Below the pieces are notes generated by a model that did no database searches, was not told the DNA's origin, and saw nothing but the letters and a program-made list of their open reading frames with translations. DNA of 64,000 bases from Glycomyces sambucus (GTDB lineage: Bacteria > Actinomycetota > Actinomycetes > Mycobacteriales > Micromonosporaceae). Location: positions 496,001 to 560,000 of the forward strand of contig NZ_FNGF01000003.1 in the NCBI RefSeq assembly GCF_900102815.1, given 5' to 3'. Within the stretch, counting starts at the first letter, position 1; every line of letters begins with the position of its first letter. A program made the translations under genes and the position numbers. This document shows, in pieces, positions 1 to 10,008 of the stretch.

Positions 1-919
1 CCTCCTCGCGGCGCTCGATCGCCCGGTTCTCGGAGGAGCGGGTCCGCTCCTCGGCCAGCGCCAGCCGGTCCTCGGCCTCCGAGACGATCCGCTGCGCGGT
101 CGCGATGGCCTGCTGGTGCCGGTCGGCCTCCTCCTTCTGCGCGCGCTCGCGGCGGTCGGCCTCGGCGAGCGTGAGCTCCTGGGTCTTCTTCTTGCGGAAC
201 TCGGCGGCCTCGGCCAGGAGCTGGTGGGCGGCGCTGCGCTGCTGGTCCGACTCGCGGGCGGCGAGGGCCTTGAGCTCGGTCATCTCCCGCTCCGAGGTGG
301 CCCGCATGACCGCGATCTCCCGCTCGGCCTGCGAGCGGGCCTTCTCGGCCCCGGCGCGCGACTGGCTCTGCGCGGTCTGGGCCTCCCGGTGGGCGTCGGC
401 GACGGCCAGGTCGTGGCTGCGCCGGGCGTTCTCGCGCAGCTCGGTGGTCTCGTTGACCGCGCGGGAGCGGATCTCGGTGACGTCCTGCTCGGTGGTGGCG
501 GTGATCTCGGCGGCCTCGGCGTGCGCGGTGCGCATCATCGAGTCGGCCTCGGTGCGGGCCTCGGCGAGGAGGGCCGCGGCCTGGCGCTTCGCGTCGGCCT
601 TCTGGACGCCCGCGTCCTGCTCGGCCGCGCGCAGGATCTTCTCGACGCGGGCGCCGAGCCCGGCGAGGGTGGGCTGCTCGGCCTCGGCGATCTGGGTGGC
701 GCGCTCGGAGACGCGCCGCTCCAGGGCGCCGATGCGCTCCTCGGCCCGGCGCAGCTGCTGCTCCGCGGCCTCCAGTGCCCGCGCCGCCTCGTCGCGGTGC
801 TGCTCGTGGGTCTTGATGTTCTGATACAGCCGGGAGGTGAACTCGTCGACCTGGTGGCGGTCGTAGCCGCGCATGGAGACGGCGAATTCGGGCCCGGTTT
901 CCTCGAAGAATTTCGACAT
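1..919 (-). CDS. DivIVA-domain coiled-coil protein (FilP/Scy-like), cut by left window edge
   Basis: The frame opens at ATG 919, preceded by a GGAAG ribosome site, and stays open to base 1, so at least 306 residues are present and the C-terminus is missing. The first ~30 residues carry the DivIVA-type signature MRGYDRHQVDEF; the rest is almost pure Ala/Glu/Arg/Gln coiled coil with no membrane segment. Actinobacterial proteins of this build (DivIVA, FilP, Scy, often misannotated as cellulose-binding) form polar or filamentous scaffolds for tip growth and septum placement. Which member this is cannot be decided without the C-terminus. The strong hairpin at 1041-1064 separates it from the CNNM pair upstream, so it probably has its own promoter. 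Confidence 0.8.
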   Translation of the reverse strand, partial: MSKFFEETGPEFAVSMRGYDRHQVDEFTSRLYQNIKTHEQHRDEAARALEAAEQQLRRAEERIGALERRVSERATQIAEAEQPTLAGLGARVEKILRAAEQDAGVQKADAKRQAAALLAEARTEADSMMRTAHAEAAEITATTEQDVTEIRSRAVNETTELRENARRSHDLAVADAHREAQTAQSQSRAGAEKARSQAEREIAVMRATSEREMTELKALAARESDQQRSAAHQLLAEAAEFRKKKTQELTLAEADRRERAQKEEADRHQQAIATAQRIVSEAEDRLALAEERTRSSENRAIERREE

Positions 920-1040
920 GGTCTTCCAGAGTCACAGGAAACGGTTGATGAATCATGATCACGCCTGAAGGGCCCGAAACCCGCGACGAACACGCCCGGC
1001 GGGCGTGTCGCGGCGAAAACGTCCAGGCGGGAAGCGGAAA

Positions 1041-1064
1041 GGGCCCCGGCCGAAGCCGAGACCC
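1041..1064 (-). terminator. Hairpin terminator with UUCG tetraloop
   Basis: On the minus strand a 10-bp stem, with two G-U pairs, closes on a C(UUCG)G tetraloop and is followed by a short T run. It sits just downstream of the CNNM/CBS stop codon at 1083 and ahead of the DivIVA-like gene, where a terminator is expected. Confidence 0.65.
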
Positions 1065-1082
1065 TCTCTTGTATCCGGTGCG

Positions 1083-2102
1083 CTAGACGGCCTTGTCGGT
1101 CTCGTCGTAGAAGTCGCCCATGATCTCCTCCAGCAGATCCTCCATCGCGACCAGGCCGGTGACCTCGCGGCCGGGGCCCGTGACGAGGGCGAGCTGGGCC
1201 CGCTGGCGCTTCATGAGCGTCACCGCCCCGGCCACCGTGGTGTCGGCGGCGACGAGCAGCGGCGCGGCGGCCAGGTCGGCGACCGCTACGTCCGGCGCGG
1301 CCTGCACGGCCTCGCGGACGTGGACGAGCCCGACCGGGCGCTCGTCGGCGTCGACCACGACCAGGCGCGAGCGGCCGGTGTCGCGGCTGCGCTCCTCGGC
1401 CGCGACCGCGGTCGCGGCGGCCGGGATCGTGACGACCTCGGCCCACGGGATCTGGACCTCGCCGACCCCGCGGCGCTGCACCTCGATGGCGTGGGCGAGC
1501 ATCTGGTGCTCCTCCTCGCCGAGGACGCCCGCGGCGGCCGAGGACCGCAGCAGGTACCGCAGCTCCTCGGGGGAGTGCGCCTGCGCCTTCTCGTCGGCCG
1601 GCTCGACCTTGAACAGCCGCAGCATCGCGTTCGCGCCGTGGTTGAGCCCCAGCAGGATCGGCTTGGTGACCCACACGTACCCGGTGAACGGCCAGATGAG
1701 CGCCATCGCCGAGGACTCGGGGTGCGTGATCGCCCAGGACTTCGGCATCATCTCGCCGACGACCATGTGGAGGAACACCACGACGACGAGCGCGAGCGCG
1801 AACGCGATCGGGTGCGCCGCCGCCTCCAGGCCCAGGTGCTCCAGCGGGACCTCGATGGTGTGCGCCAGCGCCGGTTCGGCGAGCGCGCCGAGCCCGACGG
1901 TGCACGCGGTGATGCCCAGTTGGGCGCCCGCGAGCATGAGCGAGAGGTTCCTGGTGCCGCGCAGGGCGGCCCGGGCCGCGGCGGACCCGTCCTGTTCGAG
2001 CCGGTGCTGGCGCGAGGCCACGAGCGCGAACTCCGCGGCCACGAAGAACGCGTTGGCGGCCAGGAGGATCGCCGAGATCAGCAGTGCCGAGCCGGTGCTC
2101 AC
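1083..2102 (-). CDS. CNNM/hemolysin-C family membrane protein with CBS pair, short paralogue
   Basis: This encodes 339 residues. An N-terminal DUF21/CNNM membrane domain (hydrophobic from residue 5, with AANAFFVAAEFALV typical of the family) is followed by a CBS-domain pair at about residues 200-335. It lacks the C-terminal CorC/HlyC domain found in its upstream neighbour. The start is taken as GTG 2102 because it overlaps the upstream stop by four bases (GTGA) and gives the usual family N-terminus; the frame is open further upstream but overlaps the neighbour. CNNM proteins are linked to Mg2+ or Co2+ efflux, with CBS domains sensing nucleotides. The pair is probably co-translated and may act as a heteromer. 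Confidence 0.88.
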   Translation of the reverse strand: MSTGSALLISAILLAANAFFVAAEFALVASRQHRLEQDGSAAARAALRGTRNLSLMLAGAQLGITACTVGLGALAEPALAHTIEVPLEHLGLEAAAHPIAFALALVVVVFLHMVVGEMMPKSWAITHPESSAMALIWPFTGYVWVTKPILLGLNHGANAMLRLFKVEPADEKAQAHSPEELRYLLRSSAAAGVLGEEEHQMLAHAIEVQRRGVGEVQIPWAEVVTIPAAATAVAAEERSRDTGRSRLVVVDADERPVGLVHVREAVQAAPDVAVADLAAAPLLVAADTTVAGAVTLMKRQRAQLALVTGPGREVTGLVAMEDLLEEIMGDFYDETDKAV

Positions 2103-3481
2103 GGCGCCCCCTCCCCGTTCGCGGGGCGCAGCTCGATCGCCTGCGGCACATGGCGGGCGGAGGAGACCACGACGAGCTTCACCGAGCGCGGGACCGGGTC
2201 GGCCTCGCCGTCGCCGTCCTCGTCGTAGAAGTCCCCGGCCGCCGCGGTCGCGACCTCGACGGTATCGCCGGGGTGGGCGACGCGGCCGAGCTCGGACATG
2301 ACGAGCCCGGCGATGGTCTCGTAGTGCTCGCCCTCGGGGAGCTGGATGCCGGTGGCGTCGGCGACCTCGTCGACGCGCCAGCGACCGGGGATGAGCCAGC
2401 CGCCGCCCGCGAGGGCCACGGGCACGGCCTCGAACCGGTCCTGCTCGTCGCGGATCTCCCCCACCAGCTCCTCGGCGAGGTCTTCGAGGGTGACGATCCC
2501 GGCGAAGCCGCCGAACTCGTCGACCACGCACGCGAGCTGGCGGTGGCGCCCGCGCATCTGGTCCAAAAGCTGCGGCAGCGGCAGGGACGCGGGCACGAGC
2601 ATCGCGGGGTCGGCGATCTCGGCGACGGTGACCGAGGCGCGGGAGGCGCGGGGGACGGCGATGATCTGGGTGATGCCGACGACGCCGCGCAGGTCGTCCA
2701 CGTCGTCGCCGACCACCGGGAAGCGCGAGTGCCCGCCGGCGAGCGCGGCGACCGCGTCGGCGACCGTCGCACCGGCCGGGAGGGTCTGGACGCCCACGCG
2801 CGGGGTCATGGCCTGCTCGGCGACGGTGTCGGAGAAGTCGAGGCCGCGGTCGAGCAGGACCGACAGCTCCTCGTCGAGGGCGCCCTCGTCGCGGGAGACG
2901 TCGATGATGCGGTGCAGGTCCTCGGCGGTCGCGTTGTGCTCCAGCTCCTCGACCGGCTGGATGCCCAAGAGCCGCAGCAGCTTCGTGGAGGCGGCGTCGA
3001 AGAAGCGGATGATCGGCCCGCACACGGTGAGGTAGGTGCCGGTGGGGGCCGCGAGGGCGAGCGCGAGGGCCTCGGTGCGGGCGATCGCGAGGTTCTTGGG
3101 GCCCAGCTCGCCGAGGATCATCTGGACGACGTTCGCGATGACGAACGCGATCACGGTGCCGGTGGTGACGGCGACCGCGGCGGGGACCCCGGCGACGCCG
3201 AGGAGCGCCGCCATGCCCTCACCGAGGTAGGGCTCGGCGAAGAAGCCGACGAACAGGGCGGTGACGGTGATGCCGAGCTGCGCGCCCGAGAGGGCGAACG
3301 ACAGCCTCCCGCAGATCTTGAGGGCCCGGCGGGCCCGGGCGGCGCGCTTGGCGTCCGGTCCGGCGGCCAGGTCCTCCAGTTTGGACCGGTCGACCGCGGT
3401 GTAGGCGAACTCGAGCGCCACGAAGAAGCCCGTGGCGGCGGTGACGGCCAGGATGATGACCAGCCCGATCGCTATGAGCAC
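2099..3481 (-). CDS. CNNM/hemolysin-C family membrane protein with CBS pair and CorC_HlyC domain
   Basis: This encodes 460 residues from GTG 3481, with a GGGAG ribosome site seven bases upstream. Domains in order are a DUF21/CNNM membrane domain (residues ~1-190), a CBS pair (~205-335), and a C-terminal CorC_HlyC transporter-associated domain (~350-440, containing GRWRVDEV and YETIAGLVMSELG). The family handles divalent cations in other bacteria; the substrate here is not shown by the sequence. It is the first gene of a two-gene unit with the shorter paralogue, joined by a four-base overlap. The name hemolysin is historical and does not imply toxicity. Confidence 0.9.
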   Translation of the reverse strand: MLIAIGLVIILAVTAATGFFVALEFAYTAVDRSKLEDLAAGPDAKRAARARRALKICGRLSFALSGAQLGITVTALFVGFFAEPYLGEGMAALLGVAGVPAAVAVTTGTVIAFVIANVVQMILGELGPKNLAIARTEALALALAAPTGTYLTVCGPIIRFFDAASTKLLRLLGIQPVEELEHNATAEDLHRIIDVSRDEGALDEELSVLLDRGLDFSDTVAEQAMTPRVGVQTLPAGATVADAVAALAGGHSRFPVVGDDVDDLRGVVGITQIIAVPRASRASVTVAEIADPAMLVPASLPLPQLLDQMRGRHRQLACVVDEFGGFAGIVTLEDLAEELVGEIRDEQDRFEAVPVALAGGGWLIPGRWRVDEVADATGIQLPEGEHYETIAGLVMSELGRVAHPGDTVEVATAAAGDFYDEDGDGEADPVPRSVKLVVVSSARHVPQAIELRPANGEGAP

Positions 3482-3608
3482 GGGTCACTCCCGGGGGAGG
3501 GAGGCTCCGATGCGGGAAGACCGCGGCCGCGCGGCCGGGGACTTCGGTACCGTCGTCGTCTGCGTCGCATGGGGCGATCTTAACGGGACCGGGAGGGCGG
3601 GCGAGCGG

Positions 3609-4073
3609 TCAACCTTGTTCGCCCCGCCACAGGACGATGTCGGTGGAGCGGCCGAACGGACCGGCCAGGGCGCGCAGCTCGGCGAGCTGCCGGCGGGCGC
3701 GCTGGAGCTCCTCGACGACGGCCTGGGCCTCGGCCCGGATCGCCTGGACCTCGCGTTCGAGGTCCATGATCCGCTTGATGCCGGCGAGGTTGACGCCCTC
3801 GTCCTGGCTCAGGCGCTGGATCTCGCGCAGCCGCGTCACGTCGCGGGCGGAGTAGCGCCGGCCGCCGCCGGGGGTGCGGGCGGCCTCGACGAGGCCGAGC
3901 CGGTCGTACTGGCGCAGCGTCTGCGGGTGCATCCCGGCGAGTTCGGCCGCTGCGGAGATCGCGAGGATCTTCGCGTCGAAGTCGATCTCCTCGTCCGGTC
4001 CGCGCCGGCCGTAGGAGATCTCGACGCGCACGCGGGGGCGGTTCACGTCGGGCGTGCGATCGGCTGCGGTCAC
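3609..4073 (-). CDS. hspR: MerR-family heat-shock repressor HspR
   Basis: This encodes 154 residues from a GTG start with an AGGAG site six bases upstream. Residues ~30-100 form a MerR-type winged helix (AAELAGMHPQTLRQYDRLGL, then RRYSARDVTRLREIQRL), followed by a coiled coil at ~105-140. HspR represses the dnaK operon by binding HAIR sequences and uses DnaK as co-repressor. Two good HAIR sites lie upstream of dnaK at 8165-8183 and 8243-8269. Its place as last gene of dnaK-grpE-dnaJ-hspR is the standard actinobacterial order, which gives autogenous control. A ~30-residue N-terminal extension precedes the DNA-binding domain. Confidence 0.95.
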   Translation of the reverse strand: MTAADRTPDVNRPRVRVEISYGRRGPDEEIDFDAKILAISAAAELAGMHPQTLRQYDRLGLVEAARTPGGGRRYSARDVTRLREIQRLSQDEGVNLAGIKRIMDLEREVQAIRAEAQAVVEELQRARRQLAELRALAGPFGRSTDIVLWRGEQG

Positions 4074-4200
4074 GGTTCACTCCTCTCTCCGGGGCCCGGG
4101 GCGCCGGGGGGCGCCGCGCGTTCGGTACAACGCCGGAGGGCGCGCCGGTTGTTCCGGCGGCCCCCCGCGGGGCGCCGCCGACCTTCGAGCGCCGCGGGTC

Positions 4201-5325
4201 TCATTGGCCCGTCAGCTGTTCCAGTTTCGCGCGGTCGGGCGCGGGGGCGGCCGCCGCGTACTTCTCCAGGGCCTCGCGGGCCTCGGCGGTGAGCGAGGAC
4301 GGGACCTCGACGTCGACGGTGACGAGCAGGTCGCCCTTGCCGGGGACGCCGCGGCCCTTGACGCGCAGCACCCGCCCGGTCGGGGTCCCCTCGGGGACCT
4401 TCAGGGTCACGGGGCCGTCGAGGGTCGGGACCTTCACCTTGGCGCCCAGGGCGGCCTCGGGGAAGGACACCGGCAGGCGCAGGGTCACGTTGTCGCCGTC
4501 GCGGGCGAAGAGCGGGTGCGCGCGCACGGTGACGCGCACGAGCAGGTCGCCGGCGGGTCCGCCGCGCTCGCCCGGGGTGCCGCGCCCGGCGAGGCGGATG
4601 GTCTGGCCGTCGCCGATCCCGGCCGGGACCCGGACGGTGATGACGCGGTCCTTGGTGGTGGCGCCGGTGCCGCCGCAGTCGGGGCACGGGTCGGTGACCA
4701 CGGTGCCGGTGCCGTCGCACTCGGGGCACGGCTGCGCGAAGCTGAACGCGCCCTGGTTCTCGGTGACGAGCCCCCGGCCGCTGCACTTGGGGCAGGTCGA
4801 GGGCGCGGTGCCGGGCTTGGCGCCCGAGCCGTGGCAGGTCTCGCACTCGCCCGGGGCGCGCATCCGCAGCTCCGTGGTGGAGCCCTTGACGGCGTCGGCG
4901 AAGTCGAGGGTGACGTTGGTGCGCAGGTCGTTCCCGCGCGCGGCGCCGCCGCGGCGCCGCTGGCCCGCGCCGCCGCCGAAGAGCCCGCCGAACAGGTCGG
5001 AGAACGAGCCCGAGGACGACCCGGCGTTGCCGAACAGGTCCTCCAGGTTGATGCCCCCGGCGGCGTGGGCGCCGCCGAAGCCGCCCCGGCCCGACTTCAT
5101 GAGCTGGATCTGGTCGTACTCGCCGCGGGACTTGTCGTCGTGGAGCACCGAGTACGCCTCGGAGATCCCCTTGAACCGCTCCTCGGCGTCGTCGGCCGAG
5201 TTGTGGTCGGGGTGCCACTCGCGCGCGAGCTTGCGGTACGCCTTCTCGATGTCCTTCTTGGAGGCGTCCTGCGGCACGCCGAGCACGGCGTAGAAGTCCT
5301 TCTCGAGCCACTCCTGCGATGCCAC
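4201..5325 (-). CDS. dnaJ: Chaperone DnaJ
   Basis: This encodes 374 residues from GTG 5325, behind a strong GAAGGAGG site. The J domain occupies residues ~9-75, with the HPD motif at residues 38-40 that triggers DnaK ATP hydrolysis. It is followed by a Gly-rich linker with Phe, then four CxxCxGxG zinc motifs ([32 protein letters not shown]) and the C-terminal substrate-binding beta domains. This is a complete class A DnaJ of normal length. It lies 35 bases after grpE and 127 bases before hspR in the same transcription direction. Confidence 0.97.
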   Translation of the reverse strand: MASQEWLEKDFYAVLGVPQDASKKDIEKAYRKLAREWHPDHNSADDAEERFKGISEAYSVLHDDKSRGEYDQIQLMKSGRGGFGGAHAAGGINLEDLFGNAGSSSGSFSDLFGGLFGGGAGQRRRGGAARGNDLRTNVTLDFADAVKGSTTELRMRAPGECETCHGSGAKPGTAPSTCPKCSGRGLVTENQGAFSFAQPCPECDGTGTVVTDPCPDCGGTGATTKDRVITVRVPAGIGDGQTIRLAGRGTPGERGGPAGDLLVRVTVRAHPLFARDGDNVTLRLPVSFPEAALGAKVKVPTLDGPVTLKVPEGTPTGRVLRVKGRGVPGKGDLLVTVDVEVPSSLTAEAREALEKYAAAAPAPDRAKLEQLTGQ

Positions 5326-5360
5326 CGGACGCCTCCTTCGTTTGTCTCCAGGGTGCGGAC

Positions 5361-6229
5361 TTACGCGTCCTTGCCCTTGTCCCGCTTCTTCTTCCTGCGT
5401 TCGGGTGCGGCGTCCTCGGACGCCTCCGGCTCCGCGTCCGCGGCCGGCTCGGCCTCGGGAGCGTCGCCGGACCCGGTCTCGACCGCGTCCTCGGCGGTCG
5501 CCTCGGCCGGGTCGCCGCCGTCCGCCGCGGCCTCCGCCTCGGCCTGCCCGGTCTCGGCGGCCTCCGACGCGTCCTCGGCGAGGTCGCCGGGGGTGTCACC
5601 GGCGGTGTCGCCGGCGCTGTCATCGGCGGCGTCCTCGGGCTCGGCCGCGGGGGCCGGCTCGTCGGACGGCTCCGCGACCGCGACCAGGGCCGGGCGCAGC
5701 AGCTTGTCGCCGAGGCGGTAGCCCGAGCGCATCACGTCGATGCACGTCGGCCCGTCCACATCGGGCATCTGCATGTGCGCGACCGCTTCGTGGATCTGCG
5801 GGTCGAACGGGTCGCCCTTCACCCCGAAGGCCTCGAGGCCCTGCTTGGTGAGCGCGTTGACCAGCTGGTCGGCGACCGAGCCGAAGGGCCCGTTGAGGTC
5901 CCCGTGCTCCCGGGCCCGGTCGAGGTCGTCGAGCACCGGCAGGAGGCTCTGGAGCACCCCTGCCGTCGCCAGCTCGCCCGCCCGGGCCTTGTCGCGCTCC
6001 ACGCGCTTGCGGTAGTTCTGGAACTCCGCGGTGATCCGCTGGAGGTCGCGGGTGCGCTCCTCCAGGGTCGCCTGGAGGACCAGGACCGCGTCGTCGGCGG
6101 CCTGGCCGTCGTCGGAGGCGGCGGCCAGGATGTCGTCGACCGTCAGCTCGTCGTCCGGATCCGCCTCGGGGGCGGCGCCGTCCTCGGGGCCGGGTTGCGC
6201 GTCGTCGGCGTCCTTCTTGTCCTCCGCCA

Positions 6230-6230
<1 letters not shown>
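5361..6230 (-). CDS. grpE: Nucleotide exchange factor GrpE with long acidic tail
   Basis: This encodes 289 residues. The GrpE core (coiled coil then beta domain with [14 protein letters not shown]) spans about residues 45-195 and resets DnaK by ADP release. The start is GTG 6230, sharing one base with the dnaK stop (TAGTG), so translation is coupled. The odd part is a C-terminal tail of ~95 residues made almost wholly of Ala, Asp, Glu, Gly and Pro, ending in a basic [12 protein letters not shown] patch. Typical GrpE proteins end near the beta domain. The tail is probably disordered; its role is unknown. Confidence 0.95.
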
Positions 6231-8074
<1,844 letters not shown>

Positions 8075-8164
8075 GTTGATCTCCTGACGTAGTCGAACAG
8101 ATGCCCCTGCGTCTCAGGGGCGATGCTCTGCCTCAAGCGGCCGGGCGGGAACCCCCGAACCAAG

Positions 8165-8183
8165 TTGAGCCGGATAGACTCAA
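8165..8183. promoter_or_regulatory. HAIR operator 1 (HspR site) for dnaK
   Basis: The arms TTGAG and CTCAA are separated by nine bases, matching the HAIR consensus (CTTGAGT-N7-ACTCAAG) in its core. It overlaps the last base of the predicted -10 box and the transcription start, so bound HspR would block initiation. Confidence 0.8.
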
Positions 8184-8211
8184 TGTTCATCCGGGCCGTT
8201 TCGACTGTCAA
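8183..8211 (-). promoter_or_regulatory. dnaK promoter, TTGACA - 17 bp - GAACAT
   Basis: The minus strand has a perfect -35 (TTGACA, 8211-8206) and, 17 bases on, a -10 GAACAT (8188-8183). It lies between the two HAIR sites and about 110 bases upstream of the dnaK start. The assignment is from consensus only. Confidence 0.6.
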
Positions 8212-8242
8212 GGCGATCACGGGTTTTGTGATCGATCGCACT

Positions 8243-8269
8243 AAAGTTGAGTCAGGTCGACTCAACTTT
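8243..8269. promoter_or_regulatory. HAIR operator 2 (HspR site), perfect palindrome
   Basis: The arms AAAGTTGAGT and ACTCAACTTT are perfectly inverted around a seven-base spacer, containing TTGAGT-N7-ACTCAA exactly as in the HAIR consensus. It lies about 35 bases upstream of the -35 box. With site 1 this would allow cooperative or looped HspR/DnaK repression. Confidence 0.85.
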
Positions 8270-8282
8270 GCGTCAGGTGGGA

Positions 8283-8711
8283 TCACCGGGCGGCGGCGGG
8301 CGCCCCTCCGGCGGCCTCGCAGCACTCGGTGAGCAGGTCGTCGGCGATCTTCCAGGTGTCGCAGGGCCACGCCTGCCGGCAGGAGGCGCAGTCGATGCCC
8401 AGGAGCTGCTCGGGCAGGTGGTCGCGCCACATGAGGGAGGCCAGGTTCCAGCCGGTGATCTCGGTGATCCCGGCCGGCGCCTCCAGCGGCGGCGGCTCCT
8501 CCAGGGAGAAGAGCTTCGAGGGCTGCTCGCGGCGGGCGCGGCGCGAGCGCGCGGGGATCGGCACGACCATCGACCCCTGGCCCGGGGCCGCGGGTTCGGC
8601 GGTGTGGCGCGAGCGGCGGGGCGGGGCGGTGCGTTCGGGCCGCGGCAGCCCGCGTCCTTCGGGCGCTTCCGTCTCCTGCGCCCCCGGCCTCGCTGAATGC
8701 TGCATGCTCAC
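8283..8711 (-). CDS. Conserved hypothetical protein with CxxC..WPC motif
   Basis: This encodes 142 residues from GTG 8711 with a GAGGAG site five bases upstream; an in-frame ATG at 8705 is an alternative start. The N-terminal half is a disordered Pro/Arg-rich stretch. The C-terminal half is compact and holds CASCRQAWPCDTW, a short Cys/Trp pattern I associate with small actinobacterial proteins of unknown role, possibly metal binding. Its stop lies 14 bases from HAIR site 2, so it ends right at the dnaK promoter. No function can be assigned. Confidence 0.7.
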   Translation of the reverse strand: MSMQHSARPGAQETEAPEGRGLPRPERTAPPRRSRHTAEPAAPGQGSMVVPIPARSRRARREQPSKLFSLEEPPPLEAPAGITEITGWNLASLMWRDHLPEQLLGIDCASCRQAWPCDTWKIADDLLTECCEAAGGAPAAAR

Positions 8712-9195
8712 GCTATCTCCTCATTCGCCTTCGCTTCCGTGCCTGCGTACTCCTCTATCCGGATTAACGGTCGAGTAGCCCGAGAGGACACGGGTATGAG
8801 CACTCGGCACTCTAGTCCGCCCCCGTCCGCGCAATGCAGAGGCGAACTCGCATTCGCGCGCGAGTCACATGGAACGGGAATGCCGCGCCCGCGGCGGAGG
8901 CGGCACTGGCGACGGAGTAGTAGCCTGGACCGGTCGGATCGAAACCCCGCCGCGGATGGGGCGCCGCGCCATTCCAGTGCGATGAGTAGAGTTGCGGGGC
9001 AAGGGGTTCGGAAATCCACTCCAGTGGTTGTGCCAGCGTTCTCCAAGGAGCGTAACGCAAACCGCTTTTATTGCTCGCATACCGAGGTTGAGCTGGTATT
9101 TCGGCCCGGTTACCGAGCCTAACGGCGGATTAACTTTGGGTTACCATGTCCGTTTTGTCGTAAAACGACCCTTTCGCGTGTGGCATCATTGACTG
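8712..9195. other. Intergenic region between divergent genes, lower GC
   Basis: These 484 bases separate the minus-strand hypothetical from the plus-strand DUF1349 gene. Base composition is visibly less GC-rich than the genes. Short open frames on both strands lack the strong third-position GC of real genes here, so I call none. At 9151-9167 the inverted repeat CGTTTT-GTCGT-AAAACG lies ~30 bases before the DUF1349 start and may be an operator. Confidence 0.5.
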
Positions 9196-9732
9196 ATGCA
9201 GTCTCCTTCAGAAGAAGTACAATGGACGGTTGACGGTGGATTGATCACTCCCTACTTCGAGAGCCAGACCACCCTCGTCCGCAGCGCCGGGGACGAGCCC
9301 CAGCGCGACCACGTCTACATCTACGGACTCGAACTCAAGGGCGACGGGGAGATCGCCCTGCGCCTGCGCCCCGAGCACCGCCACCAGCACGCCGAAGCCT
9401 CCCTGGCCATCCGCGTCGACGAGTCCAACTGGGTCCGCACCGGCGCGGAGTACCTCGGCGGGCAGCACCTCATCAGCACCGTCGCCACCCGCGGGCGCAC
9501 CGACTGGTCCCTGTTCCCGGTGGACACCGAGTCCGACGAGATCTGGCTGCGGCTCATCCGGTCCGGCGACACCATCACCGTCGCCCACGCCGACGACGGC
9601 GTCGACTACACCACCATCGCGTCCACGTACCTCCCCGGCGGCGTCCCCGCCATGGCCGGGATCGCCAGCACCCGCCCGGTCGCCGAGACCTTCTGGGACG
9701 CGGGGCTGGACCTCGACATCGACCTCGACTGA
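9196..9732 (+). CDS. DUF1349 (concanavalin A-like) protein
   Basis: This encodes 178 residues from ATG 9196. The whole protein matches the DUF1349 build, a beta-sandwich resembling the concanavalin A-like lectin/glucanase fold. Typical motifs here are ASLAIRVDESNWVRTGAEYL and DTITVAHADDGVDYTTI. There is no signal peptide, so it is probably cytoplasmic. Family members are often annotated as carbohydrate-related or as regulators of enolase, without biochemical proof. No Shine-Dalgarno is visible; a CATCAT box six bases before the start could make it leaderless. It stands alone beside a cellulase, so a link to sugar handling is only suggestive. Confidence 0.85.
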   Translation: MQSPSEEVQWTVDGGLITPYFESQTTLVRSAGDEPQRDHVYIYGLELKGDGEIALRLRPEHRHQHAEASLAIRVDESNWVRTGAEYLGGQHLISTVATRGRTDWSLFPVDTESDEIWLRLIRSGDTITVAHADDGVDYTTIASTYLPGGVPAMAGIASTRPVAETFWDAGLDLDIDLD

Positions 9733-9828
9733 ACCACCGACCGAACACCCCCCACGGCGCAGTGCGGCGCCGCTGAGCATAGAGGCCGGGCCCGGTGGGC
9801 CGCGGATTCACGGGCGGACCCGACCTGT

Positions 9829-9940
9829 GTGCTCACGCGGGACAGTCCTCGCGCGGGACAGTGCTCACGCCTGACGGTGCTCACGCGGGGCTGCGCTCAG
9901 GCGAGACCGTGCTCAGGCGAGACCGTGCTCACGCGGGACT
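9829..9940. repeat. Seven tandem 16-bp repeats
   Basis: Seven consecutive 16-base units of the form GTGCTCACGCGGGACA fill 9829-9940 with no spacers; units 1 and 7 differ at one position. They lie between the DUF1349 stop and the hairpin after the GH48 gene. No unique spacers are present, so this is a minisatellite and not a CRISPR array. Confidence 0.9.
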
Positions 9941-9963
9941 CCGAGCAGTGCGACATGAGCGAA

Positions 9964-9994
9964 GCGCGGCCGGTCGCATCGCGACCGGCCGCGC
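9964..9994. terminator. Bidirectional hairpin terminator after the GH48 cellulase
   Basis: A perfect 14-bp GC-rich stem (9964-9977 with 9981-9994) closes on a three-base loop, 14 bases past the GH48 stop codon. No T run follows, as is usual in high-GC actinobacteria. Confidence 0.75.
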
Positions 9995-10008
9995 TCATGC
10001 GGTGCTCC

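Noticed and set aside
535-3023. Long minus-strand open frames of about 540 and 650 residues across the CNNM genes
   Set aside because: They are extensions or shadows in very GC-rich DNA; the upstream parts are Arg/Pro/Gly-rich and overlap the better supported CNNM genes.
8708-9122. Short frames on both strands in the gap before the DUF1349 gene
   Set aside because: They overlap each other, lack ribosome sites and have codon use unlike the neighbouring genes.
9829-9940. Possible CRISPR array
   Set aside because: The 16-base units are contiguous with no unique spacers, and no cas gene is in the window.
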